DNA of 64,000 nucleotides from Roseimaritima ulvae (GTDB lineage Bacteria > Planctomycetota > Planctomycetia > Pirellulales > Pirellulaceae). The notes beneath the pieces are model-generated. The model saw only the letters and a program-made list of their open reading frames with translations. It ran no database searches and had not been told where the DNA came from. Positions 43,915 through 53,735 of the stretch are shown here, piece by piece; position 1 is the first letter of the stretch, and every line of letters starts with the position of its first letter. A program made the position numbers and the translations under genes. The stretch is from contig NZ_CP042914.1 in the NCBI RefSeq assembly GCF_008065135.1, forward strand, positions 7,917,404 through 7,981,403, given 5' to 3'.

Positions 43915-45219
43915 TCAACCAACCGGCGTCGGCTGCGAAGCGGACTCGACCGGATCGTGGTCGACCCGCTCGCCGCGAGCGATCACCACGACACCGCCGG
44001 GGCTGATCACAAACCCGCGTTGCCGATCGAGTTCCAGGTCATAGCCGATCTGCATGCCCTGCGGGATGTGCACGCCTTTGTCGATGATCGCTCGACGAAT
44101 CTTGGCATGCCGACCGATGTTGACGCCTTCGAACAGGATGCTGTCTTCGACGCTGGCGAAGCTATTCACTCGGACTTCCGGACCGATGATGCTGCGTCGC
44201 ACGCTGCCGCCACTGCAGATCACGCCCTGGCAGACAATCGAATCCAGGGCTTCGCCACGGCGTTGTGGTTCGCCGCCCCCGCCGCCTTCGATTTCGCTGC
44301 CGAACACAAACTTGGGTGGCGGCACGTTGGGCTGAAAACCGCGGATCGGCCACGCTTGGTCGTACATATTCAGCTGCGGATCGACGTGGATCAGATCCAT
44401 ATTGGCTTCGAAGTAAGCGTCCAGCGTCCCCACGTCGCGCCAATACGCCTCGCGTTTGACGTCACCGGTAGCATCGCGATTTTCATCACGGAAAGGAAAT
44501 GCGAACACGCGATGGGTATCGATCGCCGACGGGATCAAGTCCGCTCCGAAATCGTGTCGGCTGTCTTCTAAAGTGGCGTCACGACACAGCTGTTCAAACA
44601 GAAAGCGAGCCTTAAAGACGTAGATGCCCATCGATGCCAAACACACACCGGGTTCGCCGGGGATGCATTGCGGCTGATCCGGTTTTTCTTGGAAGCCGAT
44701 GATTTGCTGCTGATCATTGATCTGCATGACGCCAAACTGTTTGGCTTCTTCCTCGCTCGCCCGCAGCGCCCCGACAGTGATATCGGCGTCCTGTTCGCGA
44801 TGGAAATCGACCATCGCCTTGTAGTTCATCTTATAAATATGGTCACCGGCCAGGACGACCACGTGTTCGGGTCGTTCGCGTTCGATGGCATAGATATTTT
44901 GGTAGACCGCATCGGCGGTACCTTGATACCAGGAATCGGCGATCCGCTGCTGAGGCGGAACGACGTCGATGAACTCATTCAGCTCGCGGCAAAAGTAGTT
45001 CCGCCAAGCGACACTGATATGACGGTCCAGACTTTGGGCTTTGTACTGCGTCAGGACCAGCAGCTTTCGCATCCCGCTGTTCAGACAATTGCTGAGCGCA
45101 AAGTCGATGATGCGATACAGTCCGCCAAAGGGGACGGCCGGTTTTGCCCGGTCTCTGGTGAGTGGTTCCAAGCGGGAGCCCCGTCCGCCCGCCAATATCA
45201 CCGTTACGGTATTCTGCAT
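43915..45219 (-). CDS. glgC: Glucose-1-phosphate adenylyltransferase
   Basis: A 434-residue enzyme making ADP-glucose for glycogen synthesis. Motifs are ILAGGRGSRLEPLTRDRAKP, FGGLYRIIDFALSNCLNSG, YQGTADAVYQNI, HVVVLAGDHIYKMNY and FQEKPDQP. The C-terminal left-handed beta-helix (SVRRSIIGPEVRVNSFASVE, then DSILFEGVNIGRHAKIRRAI) is complete. The N-terminal LTRDRAKPAVPF region holds the conserved allosteric lysine and arginine residues. No other glycogen gene is adjacent; the upstream gene on the same strand is asnB. Remnants of the CAAATCT heptamer lie just after its stop (43900-43918). Confidence 0.95.
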   Translation of the reverse strand: MQNTVTVILAGGRGSRLEPLTRDRAKPAVPFGGLYRIIDFALSNCLNSGMRKLLVLTQYKAQSLDRHISVAWRNYFCRELNEFIDVVPPQQRIADSWYQGTADAVYQNIYAIERERPEHVVVLAGDHIYKMNYKAMVDFHREQDADITVGALRASEEEAKQFGVMQINDQQQIIGFQEKPDQPQCIPGEPGVCLASMGIYVFKARFLFEQLCRDATLEDSRHDFGADLIPSAIDTHRVFAFPFRDENRDATGDVKREAYWRDVGTLDAYFEANMDLIHVDPQLNMYDQAWPIRGFQPNVPPPKFVFGSEIEGGGGGEPQRRGEALDSIVCQGVICSGGSVRRSIIGPEVRVNSFASVEDSILFEGVNIGRHAKIRRAIIDKGVHIPQGMQIGYDLELDRQRGFVISPGGVVVIARGERVDHDPVESASQPTPVG

Positions 45220-45309
45220 GGCCGTTCCTTGATCGATTTACGAGAGGATTCCTATTCAACCAACCCTCATTGATACCAGAAAACCGGCAACAAAACATCA
45301 CCATCCGGC

Positions 45310-47238
45310 TTACAGCTTGTTCGGCTGTTCAGCCGCCCAGCGCCGCAACCATTTTTCCAAGATCAGCAAATTCCATAAGCGATAGGCATGGTTTTGCTGA
45401 TTGGTCTCATGCTGGGTCACCAGTTGACGGACCACCTCAGGGCGGAAAAACCGTAGACTCCGCGCATTGGAATCAAGCAGTAAATCATGCACCATCGGTT
45501 TCAGCTCGTCACGGAACCAAGCGGAGATCGGTACGCCAAAGCCCATTTTGGGCCGCGTCCAGATGTTCGCGGGAATCTGTTTGCCAAACGCATCGCGTAG
45601 CAACAATTTGCCGCGGCGACCACGAAACTTCAGCTGCACGGGCAACGATGCCGCAAATTCGACCACCCGATAATCCAACATCGGCTGGCGAACTTCTAAC
45701 CCATGAGCCATCGACGCCACGTCCACCTTGGTCATCAGGTCGCAAGGAATGTAGGTCAACAGATCGGCCATCGAGGCCCGGGTGACCACGTCGCGGCCCG
45801 GCGTTCGCTGCCACGCCGCATGCAGGAATTCAAACGGATCCTCGCCGGGCAACTGCTGGACAAAGTCGTCGGCATACAACTCCGCCCGCAACGATTCGGG
45901 AAAGATCTGCAACCAGTTGAGGTATCGCCGACAAGCCGACTGGTTGATGGCTTCCAGAAAGCGTTTGCCGCGGCGGATCACGCTGCGGCGACGCGACGAA
46001 TCAGGCAACCGCTGGACCAACCCGATCCCAGGCAATTTGTGGATCGGAAAACATTGGTTAATTTTGCGGCTCAGCCACAACGCCCGATAGCGCTCATAGC
46101 CCGCAAACAATTCATCGCCACCATCGCCCGATAGCGCCACGGTGACTTCCCGCCGCGTCAGTTCCGAGAGGTACCAGGTGGGAATCGCGCTGGAATCGCC
46201 AAACGGCTCATCATAATGCCACACCAGTTTGTCGATAATGTCGACACCATCGGGGGTGACTTCAAAACGGGTGTGTTTAGTCTGCAAGCGATCGGCGACG
46301 GCTTGCGCGTAATGCGTCTCGTCGAAGTCTTTATTGGGAAACCCGATGCTAAAGGTCCGAATCGGATCGCTGCGTTGCTGCTGCGCCAGGGCCACCATCA
46401 AGGAGGAATCGATGCCCCCGGACAGGAACGCGCCCAGCGGCACGTCGGACTGCAGTCGCAACCGCACCGAATCGCCCAACAGCTCGCGGAGTCGCTCGAC
46501 CGCATCCGCTTTGGCGATCGGTTGCTCCCGCTCGGGATGAAAGTCCCAGTACGATTCAATCTTGATCTTGCCATCCTGGAACACCGCCACGTGACCAGGC
46601 GGCAGTTTATGGACGCCCTTCCAAATCGTGTTGGGATGGGGGACGTACTGATAGGTAAGGAATTCGTCGACCGCCGCCGGATCGATGGTTTCCAGAACAC
46701 CGGGCACCTGAGCCAAACATTTCAGCTCGCTGCCAAACAACAAGCGATCTTTGTGAACCGCGTAGTACAGTGGCTTCTGGCCCAAACGGTCACGAGCCAA
46801 CACCAGCCGCCGCCGCGTGGCGTCCCAGATGGCTACCGCAAACATTCCGTTCAGATGCGAGAAACATTCCGGGCCCAGGTCTTCATACAGATGCAGGATC
46901 GTCTCGCCATCGCCGTCGGTACGAAACCGGTGCCCGGCACCTTCCAACCGCCGCCGCAGCGTCAAATAGTTGTAGACCTCGCCATTGAACACCATCCACT
47001 TGGTTTGGTCTTCGTTGCACAGCGGCTGGCGAGCCCCGGCCAGGTCGATAATGCTCAACCGCCGAAACCCCAACGCCACGCCCGGCACATCTCCCGCCGG
47101 ATCGCGGCGAATGCCTTCGCTGAAAAATCCCTCGTCATCCGGGCCGCGATGACGAATCGCATCGGTCATCGCGCGCAGCCGCTCCGCTCCGATCGATGAT
47201 TCGGGCCGATTCCAAACCGCTCCGGTGATTCCGCACAT
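45310..47238 (-). CDS. asnB: Asparagine synthetase (glutamine-hydrolysing)
   Basis: A 642-residue AsnB-type enzyme. After the initiator Met, Cys2 (MCGITGAV) would be the N-terminal nucleophile of the class II glutamine amidotransferase domain. RHRGPDDEGFFS, LGFRRLSIIDL and VFNGEVYNY follow, with the synthetase domain after about residue 210: LGAFLSGGIDSSLMVALAQ with the PP-loop SGGIDSS, and ALSGDGGDELFAGYERYR. Family members make asparagine from aspartate and glutamine or amidate surface sugars. The class with 600-650 residues often sits in exopolysaccharide clusters; no such cluster is present here. The ATG at 47238 has no clear SD. Confidence 0.93.
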   Translation of the reverse strand: MCGITGAVWNRPESSIGAERLRAMTDAIRHRGPDDEGFFSEGIRRDPAGDVPGVALGFRRLSIIDLAGARQPLCNEDQTKWMVFNGEVYNYLTLRRRLEGAGHRFRTDGDGETILHLYEDLGPECFSHLNGMFAVAIWDATRRRLVLARDRLGQKPLYYAVHKDRLLFGSELKCLAQVPGVLETIDPAAVDEFLTYQYVPHPNTIWKGVHKLPPGHVAVFQDGKIKIESYWDFHPEREQPIAKADAVERLRELLGDSVRLRLQSDVPLGAFLSGGIDSSLMVALAQQQRSDPIRTFSIGFPNKDFDETHYAQAVADRLQTKHTRFEVTPDGVDIIDKLVWHYDEPFGDSSAIPTWYLSELTRREVTVALSGDGGDELFAGYERYRALWLSRKINQCFPIHKLPGIGLVQRLPDSSRRRSVIRRGKRFLEAINQSACRRYLNWLQIFPESLRAELYADDFVQQLPGEDPFEFLHAAWQRTPGRDVVTRASMADLLTYIPCDLMTKVDVASMAHGLEVRQPMLDYRVVEFAASLPVQLKFRGRRGKLLLRDAFGKQIPANIWTRPKMGFGVPISAWFRDELKPMVHDLLLDSNARSLRFFRPEVVRQLVTQHETNQQNHAYRLWNLLILEKWLRRWAAEQPNKL

Positions 47239-47324
47239 TCGCGTGCTCTAGCTGAAGACCATGGGCTAAAGCTGCGATTGTCGTTACTAGCGATGCCGGG
47301 CGAAACCCCAGACGCGTCGCATCT

Positions 47325-47427
47325 CGTAGCATGACTCTCCGAGTCGTGTAGACACCGAGCATCCCGTAGCATGACTCTCCGAGTCGTGTAAATAAACGAA
47401 ACACGACTCGGAGAGTCATGCTACGGG
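47325..47427. repeat. Dispersed repeat family C with perfect hairpin
   Basis: Forward copies of CGTAGCATGACTCTCCGAGT followed by CGTGTA lie at 47325-47350 and 47365-47390. A reverse copy is at 47401-47425. The second and third form a near-perfect stem of about 27 bp with a loop of about ten bases (AATAAACGAA). The start CGTAGCAT is shared with family B. It lies between the divergent asnB and PVC-type genes. Confidence 0.85.
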
Positions 47428-47499
47428 TTGTGCCCCATGCTACTAGACAACTTGTGTATCCTGGATACCGCCTCACTCCCCTCCCTTGCGGTACCCACA

Positions 47500-50400
47500 A
47501 TGCCCAGCATTTTCCGTTTATTGCTCCTCAGCGGGCTGCTCTCCTCCAGCCTCACAGCCGCTGACACCCACACCCTGCACTCCTTCGATCGCCAGCAGCT
47601 GACCGACCAGTACTACAGCGAAGGCGCGGCGGTGGGCGACCTGAACAACGATGGGCACATGGATGTGGTCTACGGGCCGCTGTGGTTTGCGGGTCCCGAT
47701 TTTCAACAACGCCACGAGATCGCCCCGGTGGTTCCGCAAAACCGCGATGGCTATGCCGATCGCTTCTTCCACTGGGTCTACGATTTCGATCGTGACGGCC
47801 ACCGCGACATCCTGACCGTGGGCTTCCCCGGCACTCCAGCCTTCGTCTACAAAAATCCCGGCAACCACTCCCAGACCACTGCCGATGGCTCGCCGAACCA
47901 CTGGCCACGGCACGAGGTGTTCGACTGGGTTTCCAATGAGTCGCCGCAGTTTGTGGATCTGGTCGGCGATGAGCGTCCCGAATTGGTTTGCACCCGCGAC
48001 GGCTTTTTTGGCTACGCCACGTTTGATCCCGACCGACCGCTGGACTCCTGGGACTTCCACCGCATCTCGCCGCAAGTCGCCGCGCGACGCTTCGGTCACG
48101 GCTTGGGCGTGGGCGACATCAACGGCGACGGTCGCCAGGACGTGATCACTCAAAACGGCTGGTATGAACAACCCACCAAACTTTCGGACACCGCGGGCTG
48201 GCAGTTTCACGAGTACCCGTTCTCTCGCCCCGGTGGCGCCGACATGTTCGCCTACGACGTCGACGGCGATGGCGATAACGACGTGATCACGAGCATCAAC
48301 GCCCACTCCTACGGGCTGGCTTGGTTCGAACAGATCGAAACCGACGGCCACATCGATTTCCGGCCCCACACCATCATGGGAGAAACGAGCAAAGATAATC
48401 CTTACGGCGTGCTGTTCACCGAACCCCATGCCGTCCAGTTGGTCGATATCGATGGCGACGGTTTAAAAGATATCTGCACCGGAAAAACCTATTGGTCTCA
48501 TCATCGCCAAAGTCCGTTGTGGGATGCCGGCGCGGTGGTGTATTGGTTCCAGTTAAAACGTGGCGAAGACGGCGTGGACTGGGTTCCTCATCAAGCCGAT
48601 GGTCAAGCCGGCATCGGTCGCGGACTGGTTGTGGCCGACGTCAACGGCGACGATTGGCCCGACATCGTGTCCGGCGGCATGAAGGGCTGTCACGTGTTGC
48701 AACAACAGCGTCAAACGGTCGATGAAGCCACCTGGAAATCCAGCCAACCGAAAAAACGCGTGCCCATGGCTGATGGTTTGCCGCCCGAAAAAGCAGCCGC
48801 CAAAATGACTGTGCCCGAAGGATTCCATGTCCAACTGGCCGCCGGCGAACCCCACGTGCATCAACCCGTGGCCATGACCATCGATCCCCGCGGACGGGTG
48901 TGGATCGCCGAAGCGTACACCTATCCGGTCCGCGCCCCTGATGGCCAGGGCCGCGACAAAATCATCATCCTGGAAGACGCCGATCAAGACGGCCGCTTCG
49001 AAACTCGCAAAGAATTCGCCACCGGGCTGAACCTAATCAGCGGCCTGGAAGTCGGTTTTGGCGGCGTCTGGGTCGGCGCCGCTCCGTACCTAATGTTCAT
49101 CCCCGACCGCGATGGCGACGATGTTCCCGACGCCGAGCCGCAGATCTTGCTGGACGGCTTTGGCTACCACGATACACACGAAGTTCTCAATGCATTTAAC
49201 TGGGGTCCCGACGGTTGGCTGTACGGTTGCCACGGCGTGTTTACGCATTCTCGCGTCGGTGCCCCAGGTACGCCCGATGACCAGCGGACGCCGTTGAATG
49301 CGGGCGTCTGGCGTTACCACCCCACCGAACATCGCTTCGAAGTCTTTGCCCACGGGACCAGCAATCCTTGGGGCGTCGATTTCGATGATCACGGTCACGC
49401 CTTTATCACCGCCTGCGTGATCCCGCACCTGTTCCACATCATTCCCGGTGCCCGCTATCACCGCCAAGCCGGTCAACATTTCAACCCGCACACCTACGAC
49501 GACATCAAAACCATCGCCGACCACGCCCACTTCAGCGGCAACATTCGCGACCACGCCTGGTGGGGCCATGAACCGGCCGATGTTCCCGATGCCACCAGCG
49601 CCGCCGGCGGTGGACACGCGCACTGTGGAGCGATGATTTATCTGGGGGATAACTGGCCCGAAGAATATCGCAACTCGATCTACTTCAACAACGTTCACGG
49701 CAATCGCGTCAACAACGATATTCTTAAACGGCAAGGCAGCGGTTTCGTCGGCCACCATGGCAAAGACCTACTGATGGCCAATGACCATTGGTATCGCGGC
49801 ATCAACCTTCGCTGCGGCCCCGACGGCGCGGTATACCTGATCGATTGGTACGACAAAAACGCATGCCATCGCTCCACGCCCGAACTCTGGGATCGCTCCA
49901 ACGGTCGCCTGTATCGCGTCCGCTATGGCGACCAACAACCGGTCCGAGTCGATCTCGAGCAACTGGACGATGCGCAACTGGTCGAACTGCAGTTACACCC
50001 CAACGACTGGTACGTGCGGACCGCGCGGCGACTGCTGCAGCACCGCGCGGTCGATCGCGATGTGTCGGCGGCACGGCAGGCTCTGACCGAGATGCTGCAA
50101 CACGCCTCCGCCACCCGGCGACTGCGAGCCCTCTGGTGTCTGCACGTGACCGGCGGCGTCGATCCGGCGGCGTTGGTCGAGCTGATGGACGACACCGACG
50201 AACACGTGCGTTACTGGGCCGTGCAACTTTCAGCTGCATCCACCCCCTCGCCGCTTGTCCAAAAAACTTGGCTGCGGTTGGCCGAACAGGACGACTCGGC
50301 CCTGGTCCGGCTGTCGGTCGCCTCGGCCCTGCAGCGTATCCCCCTGGACGATCGCTGGACGACCTTGACCGCGCTTTTGCAGCATCGCGAGGACGCTCTC

Positions 50401-52134
50401 GACCACAACCTGCCACTGATGATTTGGTACGCCGCCGAACCCTTGGTCACGCACGATCCAGCGCGAGCCATGCAGTTGGCGAAGCAAGCTCGGATCCCGC
50501 TGGTCGTCCAATACCTCACCCGTCGCGCCGCCAGTGACACCACGGCCATCAACGCTGTGGTGCAATCGTTGTTGGACGCCTCGGCCGATACTCAGCCGAT
50601 CATCCTGCATGAAATCCTGCAAGCCTTTGAAGGACAGGTCCAGGTGCCGATGCCCGATGCCTGGCAAGCCGCTTACGAAAAACTGCTTGCCAGCGGCGAT
50701 CCCGACGTGATTGAAAAAGCCGACAAGATCGCCTTGGTGATGGGTGACCGCCGCATCCTGCCACGGATGCGACGCGTGCTGTCCGACGCCCAGGCCGACA
50801 TCGCAGACCGCAAGCGGGCGATGGAAGCCCTGCTGCGCGGCCAGGACAGCGAAGCCGCCCCGGCGTTGTTGACCGCGCTCGACGCCCCACCACTTCGTTC
50901 CCAAGCGATCCGTGCACTGGCGGCCTACGAACACTCGGAAATTGCCCCGCGATTGATCGCACTGTATGCCTCGCTGTCGGCCGAACAGCAGCAGGACGCC
51001 ATCAACACGCTGGCCGCTCGCCCGACTTCAGCACTGCAACTGCTGGCCGCCATCGATACCAAACAAATCCCCGCGAGCGACGTGCATGCTTACACGATCC
51101 GTCAATTGCGCAGCTTTGAAAACGCGGAACTAAACGAACGCATCGCTGCCAGCTGGGGAACGGTGCGTGGATCGTCGAGCGATAAACGCCAGCGGATTGA
51201 AAACCTAAAAGCCGAACTGAGTAAAACGCAACTGGCCGCCGCGGACCTCTCTCACGGGCGCCAGCTGTTCGAAAAAACCTGTGCTTCCTGTCACGTGCTG
51301 TTTGGTAACGGCGGCAAGATCGGTCCCGATATCACGGGCTCCAACCGAGCCGACCTGAACTACTTGCTAGACACCATCGTCGACCCCAACGCCCTGGTCG
51401 GCAAGGACTACCAGATGTCGGTGATCCTGACCGTCGACGGCCGAGTCATCAACGGCTTGATTCAAAAAGAAACGGCTTCAGCACTAACCGTGCGGACCGT
51501 CAACGATACCGTGGTGATCGCCAAGGAAGACGTGGAATCGCGCGAACTGTCGCCTTCGTCATTAATGCCCGAAGCCCTGTTGGACACGCTTTCGGTCGAA
51601 CAACGCCGTGACCTGATCGCGTATCTGCAAAGCCCCACGCAGGTGCAGATTCGCGGCCCCGAAGCACCGATCGATGCCAACACCGGGCGGGTCGCCGGAG
51701 CGATCGAGGGTGAATCGCTAAAACCGATCGGCACCCCGCCCGGTCAAGCACGACCTCAGCCGATGGGCAACTTCCACGGTGGAAAGTGGAGCGGCAACAA
51801 TCAATTGTGGTGGACCGGCGGCAACCCCGGCGACCAATTGGATCTGCCTCTGCAAGTCAAAGCCGATGGTCGCTACCAACTAGAAATCGTGCTGACGCAA
51901 GCTCGCGACTACGGGGTCTTCCAAGTGTTACTGGACGATCAACCTCTGGGCGGACCGATCGATCTGTTTCATGCCGATGACGTGATCACCACCGGCGTGC
52001 TGACGCTGGACGCCGGGCCACTGATGCAAGGCGAGCACCGTCTGTCGTTCCGAGTCGTGGGTGCCAACGCCAAGGCCGTCAAGTCGTACATGCTGGGGCT
52101 GGATTTCGTGCGGCTGCAAGCGTCTACTCCGTAG
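47500..52134 (+). CDS. PVC-type cytochrome/dehydrogenase fusion with FG-GAP repeats
   Basis: A 1,544-residue exported protein. A signal peptide (SIFRLLLLSGLLSSSLTA) is followed by FG-GAP/VCBS-like repeats to about 420, with calcium-binding-type loops such as DLNNDGHMDVV, DVDGDGDNDVI and DIDGDGLKDI. A sorbosone/glucose-dehydrogenase-like propeller covers about 440-850 (GFHVQLAAGEPHVHQPVAMT). HEAT-like helices follow to about 1240. A cytochrome c motif has Cys1261, Cys1264 and His1265 (CASCH), followed by VDPNALVGKDYQ typical of PVC haem-binding domains. A beta-sandwich, carbohydrate-binding-like domain ends the protein. It probably oxidises sugars outside the cytoplasm. The ATG at 47500 precedes the signal peptide. 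Confidence 0.92.
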   Translation: MPSIFRLLLLSGLLSSSLTAADTHTLHSFDRQQLTDQYYSEGAAVGDLNNDGHMDVVYGPLWFAGPDFQQRHEIAPVVPQNRDGYADRFFHWVYDFDRDGHRDILTVGFPGTPAFVYKNPGNHSQTTADGSPNHWPRHEVFDWVSNESPQFVDLVGDERPELVCTRDGFFGYATFDPDRPLDSWDFHRISPQVAARRFGHGLGVGDINGDGRQDVITQNGWYEQPTKLSDTAGWQFHEYPFSRPGGADMFAYDVDGDGDNDVITSINAHSYGLAWFEQIETDGHIDFRPHTIMGETSKDNPYGVLFTEPHAVQLVDIDGDGLKDICTGKTYWSHHRQSPLWDAGAVVYWFQLKRGEDGVDWVPHQADGQAGIGRGLVVADVNGDDWPDIVSGGMKGCHVLQQQRQTVDEATWKSSQPKKRVPMADGLPPEKAAAKMTVPEGFHVQLAAGEPHVHQPVAMTIDPRGRVWIAEAYTYPVRAPDGQGRDKIIILEDADQDGRFETRKEFATGLNLISGLEVGFGGVWVGAAPYLMFIPDRDGDDVPDAEPQILLDGFGYHDTHEVLNAFNWGPDGWLYGCHGVFTHSRVGAPGTPDDQRTPLNAGVWRYHPTEHRFEVFAHGTSNPWGVDFDDHGHAFITACVIPHLFHIIPGARYHRQAGQHFNPHTYDDIKTIADHAHFSGNIRDHAWWGHEPADVPDATSAAGGGHAHCGAMIYLGDNWPEEYRNSIYFNNVHGNRVNNDILKRQGSGFVGHHGKDLLMANDHWYRGINLRCGPDGAVYLIDWYDKNACHRSTPELWDRSNGRLYRVRYGDQQPVRVDLEQLDDAQLVELQLHPNDWYVRTARRLLQHRAVDRDVSAARQALTEMLQHASATRRLRALWCLHVTGGVDPAALVELMDDTDEHVRYWAVQLSAASTPSPLVQKTWLRLAEQDDSALVRLSVASALQRIPLDDRWTTLTALLQHREDALDHNLPLMIWYAAEPLVTHDPARAMQLAKQARIPLVVQYLTRRAASDTTAINAVVQSLLDASADTQPIILHEILQAFEGQVQVPMPDAWQAAYEKLLASGDPDVIEKADKIALVMGDRRILPRMRRVLSDAQADIADRKRAMEALLRGQDSEAAPALLTALDAPPLRSQAIRALAAYEHSEIAPRLIALYASLSAEQQQDAINTLAARPTSALQLLAAIDTKQIPASDVHAYTIRQLRSFENAELNERIAASWGTVRGSSSDKRQRIENLKAELSKTQLAAADLSHGRQLFEKTCASCHVLFGNGGKIGPDITGSNRADLNYLLDTIVDPNALVGKDYQMSVILTVDGRVINGLIQKETASALTVRTVNDTVVIAKEDVESRELSPSSLMPEALLDTLSVEQRRDLIAYLQSPTQVQIRGPEAPIDANTGRVAGAIEGESLKPIGTPPGQARPQPMGNFHGGKWSGNNQLWWTGGNPGDQLDLPLQVKADGRYQLEIVLTQARDYGVFQVLLDDQPLGGPIDLFHADDVITTGVLTLDAGPLMQGEHRLSFRVVGANAKAVKSYMLGLDFVRLQASTP

Positions 52135-52344
52135 GCGGAGGCGACGACTGGACTTAATAGCATTGAATTGTCATGCGGCCACACTTCACCCTCCCCCTGG
52201 GAGTCCCCGGTTCCATGGGCTCGCGCCCATGGCTACATCAAGCCGCCGCTTCGCGGCTGATGCGGTTGTGCCGTCAGCGACCGATGCGTGCTAGGATCAC
52301 CATTTATAGATCGCCCTCTCTGGGAGGGTGCAATGCTACTAAGT
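52135..52344. repeat. Non-coding flank of the 201-bp array with family G arms
   Basis: CACCCTCCCCCTGGGAG near 52187 faces CTGGGAGGGTGCAATGCTAC ending near 52340. Inside is a perfect small hairpin (CCATGGGC TCGC GCCCATGG at about 52213-52232) and a GCCGCTTCGCGGC palindrome. No gene is seen. Confidence 0.6.
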
Positions 52345-53735
52345 CAGGCGTCGGCGTGGGCTGCCGCGGATGTTGGCGATTGCGCTGGATACAAATCACC
52401 TTTTCGCTTCGACTACAACGCTTCGGCGGACAACGCCTGCGCCTACGGAGCCTGTCACATGCGATGCTGCGGGCAATACGCATAGAGGCTCCTGCGGCTA
52501 CGGGTTAAACGATAGATGACGGCTAGTTCGTTTAACCCGTAGCCGCAGGCGTCGGCGTGGGCTGCCGCGGATGTTGGCGATTGCGCTGGATACAAATCAC
52601 CTTTTCGCTTCGACTACAACGCTTCGGCGGACAACGCCTGCGCCTACGGAGCCTGTCACATGCGATGCTGCGGGCAATACGCATAGAGGCTCCTGCGGCT
52701 ACGGGTTAAACGATAGATGACGGCTAGCTCGTTTAACCCGTAGCCGCAGGCGTCGGCGTGGGCTGCCGCGGATGTTGGCCAATACGCTTGATACGCATCA
52801 CCCTTTCGCGTCGACTACAACGCTTCGGCGGACAACGCCTGCGCCTGCGGAGCCTGTCACGTGCGATGATGCGGGCAATACGCATAGAGGCTCCTGCGGC
52901 TACGGGTTAAACGATCGATGACGGCTAGCTCGTTTAACCCGTAGCCGCAGGCGTCGGCGTGGGCTGCCGCGGATGTTGGCCAATACGCTTGATACGCATC
53001 ACCCTTTCGCGTCGACTACAACGCTTCGGCGGACAACGCCCGCGCCTACGGAGCCTGTCACGTGCGATGCTGCGGGCAATATGCATAGAGGCTCCTGCGG
53101 CTACGGGTTAAACGATAGATGACGGCTAGCTCGTTTAACCCGTAGCCGCAGGCGTCGGCGTGGGCTGCCGCGGATGTTGGCGATTGCGTTCGATACACAT
53201 CACCCTTTCGCTTCGACTACAACGCTTCGGCGGACAACGCCTGCGCCTACGGAGCCTGTCACGTGCAATGATGCGGGCAATACGCATAGAGGCTCCTGCG
53301 GCTACGGGTTAAACGATAGATGACGGCTAGCTCGTTTAACCCGTAGCCGCAGGCGTCGGCGTGGGCTGCCGCGGATGTTGGCGATTGCGCTCGATACGCA
53401 TCACCCTTTCGCTTCGACTACAACGCTTCGGCGGACAACGCCTGCGCCTACGGAGCCTGTCACGTGCAATGATGCGGGCAATACGCATAGAGGCTCCTGC
53501 GGCTACGGGTTAAACGATAGATGACGGCTAGCTCGTTTAACCCGTAGCCGCAGGCGTCGGCGTGGGCTGCCGCGGATGTTGGCGATTGCGTTCGATACAC
53601 ATCACCCTTTCGCTTCGACTACAACGCTTCGGCGGACAACGCCTGCGCCTACGGAGCCTGTCACGTGCAATGATGCGGGCAATACGCATAGAGGCTCCTG
53701 CGGCTACGGGTTAAACGATAGATGACGGCTAGCTC
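52345..53735. repeat. Tandem array of seven 201-bp units with internal hairpins
   Basis: Units start at 52345, 52546, 52747, 52948, 53149, 53350 and 53551, an exact 201-bp period. The seventh stops after about 185 bp at the stop codon of the RND gene. Each complete junction has 22-bp perfect arms (CCTGCGGCTACGGGTTAAAC then GA, and its complement; first at 52491-52512 and 52528-52549) with a 15-nt loop. Units 1 and 2 match each other most closely, as do 3 and 4, and 5 and 7. Although 201 is a multiple of three, no reading frame stays open across units, so the array is non-coding. It lies between convergent genes. Confidence 0.97.

Noticed and set aside
52345-53735. CRISPR array
   Set aside because: The period is 201 bp, whole units are similar and there are no unique spacers; no cas gene is in the window.
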